A DNA stretch of 64,000 bases from Flavobacterium sp. ov086 (GTDB lineage Bacteria; Bacteroidota; Bacteroidia; Flavobacteriales; Flavobacteriaceae). How positions within the stretch are numbered: the first letter of the stretch is position 1; each line of letters begins with the position of its first letter. The stretch is taken from NCBI RefSeq assembly GCF_900187965.1, contig NZ_FZNL01000007.1:1-64000 (forward strand), in the 5' to 3' direction. The position numbers and the translations under genes were made by a program. Positions 58,063 to 64,000 of this stretch are shown in pieces. A model generated the notes under the pieces. That model was not told where the DNA came from and searched no databases. It saw only the letters and a program-made list of their open reading frames with translations.

Positions 58063-59337
58063 ATGAAAAAAAGTAAATTAATTATCATCATCATCATTGG
58101 GGTGTTACTTATAGGATGTATAGGATACTTTATTTTTCATAAAGATGGTGATAAAGTAGAATTGATTACCGAAAAACCACATTATGGAGATATTGCCACA
58201 AGTGTAACTGCGACGGGAAAAATTCAGCCTGTTGATACTGTTGCTGTGGGAACTCAGGTTTCGGGCACGATACAAAAAGTGTTTGTCGATTTTAATTCGG
58301 TGGTTAAAAAAGGGCAATTATTGGCTCAAATCGACCAATCGTTATTCATTGCACAAGTGCAGCAGATTACAGCAAATTTGCAATTAGCAAAAAATAATCT
58401 GAGTTATCAGCAATCTAATTTTAATCGACAAAGTGAGTTGTACAATGCAGGAGGAATTAGCAGGGCCGATTTTGAAACGGCAAGAAACCAATATGCAGTA
58501 GCAAAAGACAATGTAAATAGTGTTGGGGCACAATTAAGATCGGTACAAAAAAGTCTTTCGTACACTAATATTTTTTCCCCTATTGATGGCACTGTTTTAT
58601 CCCGAAAAGTTAGCGAAGGACAAACAGTAGCGTCGAGTTTAAACACGCCAACTTTATTTAGTATTGCCAAAGATCTTACCAAAATGCAAGTTCAGGCGTC
58701 TGTGGATGAAGCAGATGTTGGGAATGTAAAGATTGGAGAAAACGCGACTTTTACGGTTGACGCTTTTCCTGATGATGTTTTTAAAGGTACGGTGATCGAA
58801 GTACGTTTGCAGCCCATGATTTCATCAAATGTGGTTACTTATACGACTATTATTAATGCTTCTAATAATGATTTGAAGCTAAAACCCGGAATGACGGCTA
58901 ATATTGTTATTTATACGAATGAGGTCAAAAATGCTTTGCTTATTTCTGCGAAAGCAATCGCTTTTCAGCCTGATTCGACTTTAGGAAAGCAATTTAAAAT
59001 TAGAAAATTGTATTTGGGTGAGCATAAAGGGAATCATAATGGTGGAAATGGTAAACAAAGTAAAAATGAAAGCGGACAATCGAATGCTAAAGTACCTGAT
59101 AATCTGGATCACAAAAAAGCAATTGTTTGGAAAAGGGTAGGAGATTCAATAATTCCTAAACACATCAAAATAGGATTGGATGATGATATTAATGTTCAGA
59201 TAATTAAAGGAATTACGGAGCAGGACGAGATTATTACGGGTGTTAATTCCTTAAAACAAGCTAAGGGTTCAAAAGGAGCAGATTCAAGTCCGTTTATGCC
59301 AAAACGTGGCGGCGGAGGCGGTGGTGGAAAAAGATAA
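58063..59337 (+). CDS. HlyD/MacA-type periplasmic adaptor
   Basis: 424 residues from the ATG at 58063 (MKKSKLIIIIIIGVLLIG, a membrane anchor). The frame is open to 58018, which would overlap the tolC end. Domains: biotinyl-lipoyl half (ATGKIQPVDTVAVGTQVSGTIQKVFVDFNSVVKKGQLLAQID), helical hairpin (about 90-150), second lipoyl half (TNIFSPIDGTVLSRKVSEGQTV), beta-barrel. An unusual Lys/Gly/Asn-rich insertion lies at about 325-350, and the C-terminus is a poly-Gly tail (PKRGGGGGGGKR). MacA subtype, matching the MacB-like permease downstream. Confidence 0.93.
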   Translation: MKKSKLIIIIIIGVLLIGCIGYFIFHKDGDKVELITEKPHYGDIATSVTATGKIQPVDTVAVGTQVSGTIQKVFVDFNSVVKKGQLLAQIDQSLFIAQVQQITANLQLAKNNLSYQQSNFNRQSELYNAGGISRADFETARNQYAVAKDNVNSVGAQLRSVQKSLSYTNIFSPIDGTVLSRKVSEGQTVASSLNTPTLFSIAKDLTKMQVQASVDEADVGNVKIGENATFTVDAFPDDVFKGTVIEVRLQPMISSNVVTYTTIINASNNDLKLKPGMTANIVIYTNEVKNALLISAKAIAFQPDSTLGKQFKIRKLYLGEHKGNHNGGNGKQSKNESGQSNAKVPDNLDHKKAIVWKRVGDSIIPKHIKIGLDDDINVQIIKGITEQDEIITGVNSLKQAKGSKGADSSPFMPKRGGGGGGGKR

Positions 59338-59363
59338 TAAGATTCTATTCTAAATAAATTGTA

Positions 59364-60125
59364 ATGGGAAAAAAGATTCTTGAAATACAAGATTTAAAAA
59401 GGGAGTTTACGATGGGATCTGAAACTGTCAGGGCTTTAAAAGGAATTTCGTTTGATGTTATGGAGGGCGAGTTCCTGACTATTATGGGAAGTAGTGGTTC
59501 AGGAAAAACGACATTGCTTAATATTTTGGGATGTTTGGATAAGCCTTCTGATGGAAATTATTTACTGGATGGAGTTAATGTAAAATCATTATCCAAAAAT
59601 GAATTGGCAGCCTTACGAAACTCAAAAATTGGTTTTATTTTTCAATCGTATAATTTATTGGCGCGAACTTCGGCAATAGAAAATGTTGAACTTCCTTTAT
59701 TGTATAATTCTAAAGTTTCGACTAAAGAAAGGAGAGAAAGAGCAATTTCGGCGTTAGAAGCGGTAAAACTTGCCGATCGTCTGGATCATTTTCCCAATCA
59801 GCTTTCGGGAGGACAGCAGCAGCGTGTTGCCATTGCAAGAGCATTAGTAAACGATCCTGTAATGATTCTTGCTGATGAGGCTACAGGAAATTTAGATACC
59901 AGAACATCTTATGAAATTATGGCTTTGGTTCAGGAATTGAATACCCAGGGAAAAACGATAATTTTTGTAACTCATGAACCTGATATTGCAGCTTTTAGCA
60001 ATAGAACTGTGATGCTTCGTGACGGAAGAATTATTAAAGATTTTAATAACCCAAACATAAAATTGGCCAAACAAATGCTGGCAGATTTTCATGTAGATGA
60101 AGATTATAAATATGAAAATAGCTAA
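59364..60125 (+). CDS. ABC transporter ATPase, MacB/LolD family
   Basis: 253 residues. Walker [10 protein letters not shown] (42-50), Q-loop FIFQSYN (Gln94), signature [15 protein letters not shown] (147-161), Walker [14 protein letters not shown] (166-178) and switch His in FVTHEP. Partner of the permease that overlaps its 3' end. It powers export of a peptide, antibiotic or lipoprotein-like substrate; the substrate is unknown. Confidence 0.95.
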   Translation: MGKKILEIQDLKREFTMGSETVRALKGISFDVMEGEFLTIMGSSGSGKTTLLNILGCLDKPSDGNYLLDGVNVKSLSKNELAALRNSKIGFIFQSYNLLARTSAIENVELPLLYNSKVSTKERRERAISALEAVKLADRLDHFPNQLSGGQQQRVAIARALVNDPVMILADEATGNLDTRTSYEIMALVQELNTQGKTIIFVTHEPDIAAFSNRTVMLRDGRIIKDFNNPNIKLAKQMLADFHVDEDYKYENS

Positions 60126-61332
60126 TCTTTTTCTGATCGCTTTAAAGGCTTTGCGCCGTAATAAACTCCGGGCATTATTGACAATGCTGGGAATTATTAT
60201 TGGCGTGGCGTCTGTAATTGCAATGGTTGCTATTGGGCAGGGTTCTAAAAAAAGTATTCAGGATCAATTGTCGAGTATGGGTTCGAATATGATTACGATT
60301 CGGCCAAATAGTAATATTAGTGCCGGTGCGCGTTTGGATATATCGAGCGTACAAACCTTAACGCTTAGTGATGTTGACGCTCTTAAAAAAGAATCAAAAC
60401 ATTTAAACGCTATTTCTCCGGCAGTATCAAGCAAAGGGCAAGCTATAAACGGGGCGCTCAATTGGCCTACAAGTATGCAGGGAGTAAGTGTCGATTATTT
60501 AAAAATTAGAGATTGGCCGTTAAAAGAAGGAATTGCTTTTAGAGAATCGGATATTCATACGGCAAACAAAGTCTGTCTTATTGGGCAAACTGTGGTGGAT
60601 AATATTTTTCCGTATGGAGTAGATCCAATTGGGCAAGTAATCCGGTTTAATAAGATTCCGTTTAGAATTATTGGGGTTTTAGAATCAAAAGGGGAGAATG
60701 CTTTTGGACAAGATCAGGACGATATTATTATTGCGCCTTATAGTACGGTGCAAAAAAGAATAACAAATTCTATTTACCTGCAAAATATTTATGCTTCAAC
60801 TTCTGACGAAAGTCAAACGCAATTTGCCACAGATGAAATTGAACAAATTTTGCGCACGGCACATCACTTGAAAGTTAAAGATGAAGATGATTTTTCAGTA
60901 CGAACTCAGGCGGAATTAATCAATACGTTCAGTTCTACAAGTCAGTTATTGACGGTTTTGCTAACGGCGATTTCTGGAATTTCTCTTTTAATTGGCGGCA
61001 TCGGAATTATGAATATTATGTATGTTTCGGTTACCGAAAGAACGAAAGAAATTGGATTGCGAATGTCTATTGGAGCAAACGGAAGGGATATTTTATTGCA
61101 GTTTTTGGTTGAAGCAATATTAATTAGTATTACTGGCGGATTAATTGGAATTGTTCTGGGAATAGTGGCTTCAGAATTGATTCAGTTCTTTTTGCACTGG
61201 CCCACTTTAATTTCTGAATCTTCGGTTATTCTTTCGTTTTTAGTTTGTGCAATCACGGGAATTTTCTTTGGATATTATCCTGCATTAAAAGCATCAAAAT
61301 TAGATCCTATTGAAGCTCTACATTTTGAATAA
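60112..61332 (+). CDS. MacB-like ABC transporter permease
   Basis: 406 residues from the ATG at 60112, overlapping the ATPase gene by 14 bp; an ATG at 60097 would add five residues. One N-terminal helix (LRALLTMLGIIIGVASVIAMVAIG), a MacB periplasmic core domain (about 60-265), then FtsX-type helices with GGIGIMNIMYVSVTERTKEIGLRMSIGA and the final KASKLDPIEALHFE. ATPase and permease are split into two proteins, as usual in Bacteroidota, unlike the fused E. coli MacB. Confidence 0.95.
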   Translation: MKIANLFLIALKALRRNKLRALLTMLGIIIGVASVIAMVAIGQGSKKSIQDQLSSMGSNMITIRPNSNISAGARLDISSVQTLTLSDVDALKKESKHLNAISPAVSSKGQAINGALNWPTSMQGVSVDYLKIRDWPLKEGIAFRESDIHTANKVCLIGQTVVDNIFPYGVDPIGQVIRFNKIPFRIIGVLESKGENAFGQDQDDIIIAPYSTVQKRITNSIYLQNIYASTSDESQTQFATDEIEQILRTAHHLKVKDEDDFSVRTQAELINTFSSTSQLLTVLLTAISGISLLIGGIGIMNIMYVSVTERTKEIGLRMSIGANGRDILLQFLVEAILISITGGLIGIVLGIVASELIQFFLHWPTLISESSVILSFLVCAITGIFFGYYPALKASKLDPIEALHFE

Positions 61333-61426
61333 TATTTGAAGTTTGGATTATTATTTTTAAATTTATTTGATGTAAAGTGAATCTGCTTTTGATAACGAAA
61401 TTATAAATCTATAAAAAACAATAATT

Positions 61427-61849
61427 TTGAGTACTACTGAATTTCTAACTCGTCTTGTAATTGCTTTATTCGCTGGATTATTAATAGGTTTTGAGCGACA
61501 ATGGCATCATAAGGAAACTGGCCTTAAAACAAATATGCTGGTTGCAACCGGTGCAGCAGCTTTTGTATTGTTGTCTATAAAAGTTGCCGGAACTGCACCA
61601 AATATTGATGTTACTCGTATTACGGCTCAGGTTGTTATGGGGGTTGGTTTTCTAGGTGCGGGAGTTATTTTTAGGGAAGGTGCCAATGTCCACGGATTAA
61701 ATTCGGCGGCTACTATATGGTGCAGCGCTGCTATTGGTTGTATTGCTGCTTCAGGTTATTTTGCCGAGGCCTTGATTTGTACGTTTTTGGTCGTGATCGT
61801 AAATACAGTTCTTGAACCGGTAGAGAATTGGTTGAGAAACAGGAAATAG
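61427..61849 (+). CDS. MgtC/SapB family membrane protein
   Basis: 140 residues, about four membrane helices, the size of the short MgtC/SapB form. Conserved segments are LIGFERQWHHKETGLKTNMLVATGAAAFVLLS and QVVMGVGFLGAGVIFREGANVHGLNSAATIWCSAAIGC-type residues (GVGFLGAG-I, V-GL-TAA-IW). Role of such short forms is unclear; MgtC proteins influence ATP synthase and Mg homeostasis in other bacteria. Start is TTG at 61427, chosen because no ATG precedes the first helix. Confidence 0.88.
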   Translation: MSTTEFLTRLVIALFAGLLIGFERQWHHKETGLKTNMLVATGAAAFVLLSIKVAGTAPNIDVTRITAQVVMGVGFLGAGVIFREGANVHGLNSAATIWCSAAIGCIAASGYFAEALICTFLVVIVNTVLEPVENWLRNRK

Positions 61850-61912
61850 CAGCTCTATTATTACCAATCCATTGTACCTAACGACACAAGTTGTAGAATT
61901 TTAATTAAACAT

Positions 61913-61947
61913 AAAAAAGCCGATTTTCTTATTGAAAATCGGCTTTT
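61913..61947. terminator. Bidirectional terminator
   Basis: AAAAGCCGATTTTC and GAAAATCGGCTTTT form a perfect 14-bp stem with a 5-base loop, between convergent genes ending at 61849 and 61970. Confidence 0.92.
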
Positions 61948-61969
61948 AAATTTTGCTTTTGAGAAAGAT

Positions 61970-62821
61970 TTATCTCATAGCATATCTTAGTTTAAGTCCG
62001 TACGAAACTAATCTTACATCATTTGTATAAGGCGTGTTCAACGCACTGTTGTAGTGAAGCTGTACAGGTAGTTCCGGATTATAGTGAACCAGATTTTTGT
62101 TGTTATTTTTATCCACTATGTCATTTAATCCATAATCAAGATAAAGTCCAATATAAATAGAACTTCTGTCTCCAACTTTTTGTTTTAGACCGGTTTCAAA
62201 TGTTGCAGAATAAGAGGTCTTTGTATCCAGATTTTGTTTGCCTGCTTTGATGTCGTCTGTGCTTGCAAATCCTGCAAATGCCGGACCAAATAACTCTACA
62301 TTGTATTGCGGATAATAACCACTAGTGGTAAGATTCTCCATTTTTGTTTCATAGCTTCCGCTTACTGCGAATCCTATTTTAACTCCCGCAGCAAGATATA
62401 ATTTTGTAGGCCCCGGATTTTCATATTGAATTGTTATAGGAACATTTACATAGCCTAATTTTTGTTTTTCTCTCAGATCAGTTGCTTTGTATCTGAATTG
62501 AAAAGATTCATTTTCGGCATCAATTGTTGTATAGTAACCTGAAAGATAAGAGAATTTTAGATCCGAATTATACGTCTGATATTCTGCACCAATACCTACA
62601 CTTATGCCTTCATTTAAATAATACGAATAGCGAAGTCCGGCACTGATTCCGTTTCCGGGCACTACCTCTCCAACGGTATTATAATTAAGAAATGAAAACG
62701 GACCTGCTACAGAAATTGATATTTCCTGCTTTTTATCCTGAGCATATCCCTTCAGGCAACTTCCTAAAAGTGTTATAATCAGTACTGTTGATGCTATATA
62801 GTTAATTATATATTTTTTCAT
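61970..62821 (-). CDS. Outer-membrane beta-barrel protein
   Basis: 283 residues. Signal peptide ending KGYAQ-DKKQE (an upstream LLGSC could instead be a lipobox). The mature protein alternates hydrophobic and polar strands (GISAGLRYSYYLNEGISVGIGAEYQTY; LYLAAGVKIGFAVSG; SIYIGLYLDYGLNDI) and ends with the aromatic strand LVSYGLKLRYAMR, typical of OMP_b-brl/PorT-like proteins. Found directly downstream of a T9SS cargo gene; role unknown. Confidence 0.85.
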   Translation of the reverse strand: MKKYIINYIASTVLIITLLGSCLKGYAQDKKQEISISVAGPFSFLNYNTVGEVVPGNGISAGLRYSYYLNEGISVGIGAEYQTYNSDLKFSYLSGYYTTIDAENESFQFRYKATDLREKQKLGYVNVPITIQYENPGPTKLYLAAGVKIGFAVSGSYETKMENLTTSGYYPQYNVELFGPAFAGFASTDDIKAGKQNLDTKTSYSATFETGLKQKVGDRSSIYIGLYLDYGLNDIVDKNNNKNLVHYNPELPVQLHYNSALNTPYTNDVRLVSYGLKLRYAMR

Positions 62822-62872
62822 CTTTAATTGTTTTTTATGCCAGTACTATTATAGAAATAGTACTGGCAGATT

Positions 62873-64000
62873 TTATTTTTTTACAAGTACTTTTAGTGTT
62901 TTCTTGATATTTGGAGTTTCAACAACCACAATATACATACTACTTTCTGCCTGAGGTAATTCTATCTCAGTTTGAATTGTAGACGATTTCACTGTTTTAA
63001 TCAATTCACCGCTAACAGAATAAAGACTTATTTGCATATTAGCCAATTCTTCTGAAGGGATATCTGCTTCAACTGTAATTGTTTTTCCTGTTTGAATTGG
63101 ATTTGGATAAAGTTTAACTTCTGCTGTTTTCGACAGTATAATTTTACTGTTGCAAGTTTGCAGTACTTTTCCATCTTTGGTAGTCATTTTTACACTATAG
63201 TCAGCCGTAGGATCAAGTGTAGTTCCTAATGCATTTCCTGCCGTATAATATTGACCTGTTCCAATTGATTGCCCATTCTTGAACCATTCGTAAGAAACAA
63301 ATTCATAACCTCCATTGGTGTGAGGATTGTTGTTAACAAGAAGAACGTTGTTGAATTTTTGACGTACAATATCAAAGAACGCAAATGGTTTTTCTACAGT
63401 TATCGTATAGGTTTCTGTTACGCTTCCATCTTCAGATGTTATACTCACGTTTTGTGTATAAATTCCCGGTTTTGGCGTATTGATACTAAAGTTAGCTGAT
63501 GGAAGAATCGTTGCATTTGTTTCATTCAAAATAGAAATAACAGGATTGTTTTCATCGCATACCATTACATATTTTAGACTTTTTGAAGGAGTTTGAAATA
63601 CATGAGAACCAATAGTGATACTTGTCACTGTTACATTATTATTCTTAACAATAAGAACTTGTGAAACATCTGTGGCTGGCAAATAATTATTGTTTCCAAT
63701 CTGATGCGCAATAATTACGATTTGACCCGGTCTTAATAAGTTTACTACGCCTGTAGCCGAAAGCACTGTTGCAGCTGGTAGGGAAGTAGGTGATACATAT
63801 GAATATGTTACTGCCAATCCTGAACTTGAGATTGCATTTAAAGTAAAGGTATTGTTTACACCAAGGGTTTTCACCGGAATTGCTCCAAAAGTAATCTGTT
63901 GTGCAGCTTTGTTAATGGTAAGCTGTGCAGTAAGAGTAATAGGAGAACAATTTGGCGTGCTTGCAGACGGTGTTATTGTTGCAGTGATATTGTAAACACC
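62873..64000 (-). CDS. C-terminal part of a large T9SS type A surface protein (partial)
   Basis: The frame runs off the window end, so the N-terminus is missing; the GTG at 63874 is internal (42 further codons are open upstream). Visible from the N-terminal side: an Ig/MBG-like repeat unit (TLTAQLTINKAAQQITFGAIP...), a Cadherin-like unit ending SVTETYTITVEKP, a segment with FVSYEWFKNGQSIG (Ig-like/PKD type), and the type A sorting domain at the end (VKLYPNPIQTG-TITVEA, LYSVSGELIKT, MYIVVVE). Type A domains direct T9SS export and cell-surface anchoring. Probably an adhesin or repeat-rich hydrolase. Confidence 0.9.
   Translation of the reverse strand, partial: GVYNITATITPSASTPNCSPITLTAQLTINKAAQQITFGAIPVKTLGVNNTFTLNAISSSGLAVTYSYVSPTSLPAATVLSATGVVNLLRPGQIVIIAHQIGNNNYLPATDVSQVLIVKNNNVTVTSITIGSHVFQTPSKSLKYVMVCDENNPVISILNETNATILPSANFSINTPKPGIYTQNVSITSEDGSVTETYTITVEKPFAFFDIVRQKFNNVLLVNNNPHTNGGYEFVSYEWFKNGQSIGTGQYYTAGNALGTTLDPTADYSVKMTTKDGKVLQTCNSKIILSKTAEVKLYPNPIQTGKTITVEADIPSEELANMQISLYSVSGELIKTVKSSTIQTEIELPQAESSMYIVVVETPNIKKTLKVLVKK

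Noticed and set aside
61422-61429. TAATTTTG as promoter of the MgtC-like gene
   Set aside because: It overlaps the TTG start codon, so it cannot drive the annotated start; probably a chance match.

Overview
The window looks like a chromosomal segment of a Flavobacterium-type member of the Bacteroidota. The evidence is an AT-rich sequence, promoter -7 boxes of the Bacteroidota form TAnnTTTG in front of many genes, type IX secretion (T9SS) cargo with both type A and type B C-terminal signals, a PorP/SprF protein, TonB-dependent receptors with CarboxypepD_reg-like N-termini, and lipoproteins with SC/GC lipoboxes. No tRNA, rRNA, CRISPR array, transposase or phage gene was seen.

Layout. 1-2148: the end of a giant T9SS type B surface protein and its PorP/SprF partner. 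2149-5767: a long regulatory region with four identical DnaA-box-like nonamers, then nrdB-nrdA (class I ribonucleotide reductase without an ATP-cone on either subunit). 6027-15195: a large lipoprotein, an SMR exporter with a Crp/Fnr-like regulator, an alpha/beta hydrolase, an SDR with a TetR regulator (two matching operators), a GNAT-MarR pair and an AraC regulator. 15209-23114: an accessory stretch with two blocks of small orphan genes. Each block abuts a copy of the same ~230-260 bp segment; one copy contains the true 3' end of an SDR gene and the other a frameshifted relic of it. A PQQ-type sugar dehydrogenase, an AraC regulator and a GNAT-like gene lie between the blocks.

23968-33197: a TonB receptor, an MFS (DUF5690-like) transporter, a TIGR03364-like FAD oxidoreductase, a phosphonatase-like HAD hydrolase and a LamG-containing alkaline-phosphatase-superfamily lipoprotein, followed by a convergent XRE-cupin regulator. 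I read this as a candidate outer-membrane-to-cytoplasm phosphonate or phosphoester scavenging locus. 33281-39031: a TPR protein, an SDR with an AraC regulator, and a divergent response regulator/TPR-histidine kinase pair.

39039-54724: an iron island. A PepSY membrane protein and a siderophore-type TonB receptor face a long minus-strand NIS siderophore operon: nitroreductase, PLP decarboxylase, IucA/IucC-GNAT fusion, N-hydroxylase, second IucA/IucC synthetase, MATE exporter, acyl carrier protein and AMP-ligase. The carrier and ligase, reminiscent of petrobactin AsbC/AsbD, are unusual beside hydroxamate genes and suggest an extra acyl group. 55376-61849: a quinone-reductase-like flavoprotein with a divergent HxlR regulator, a TolC-HlyD-LolD/MacB efflux operon and an MgtC-like protein. 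61970-64000: an outer-membrane barrel and the end of a T9SS type A surface protein.

A recurrent structural theme is long imperfect palindromes between genes. Every junction of the phosphonate-like operon carries one, and three gaps of the siderophore operon carry larger ones. Two of those share TTTAACACATAG-like termini, so they may be MITE-like elements. All functional statements rest on reading motifs by eye; no database search was run.
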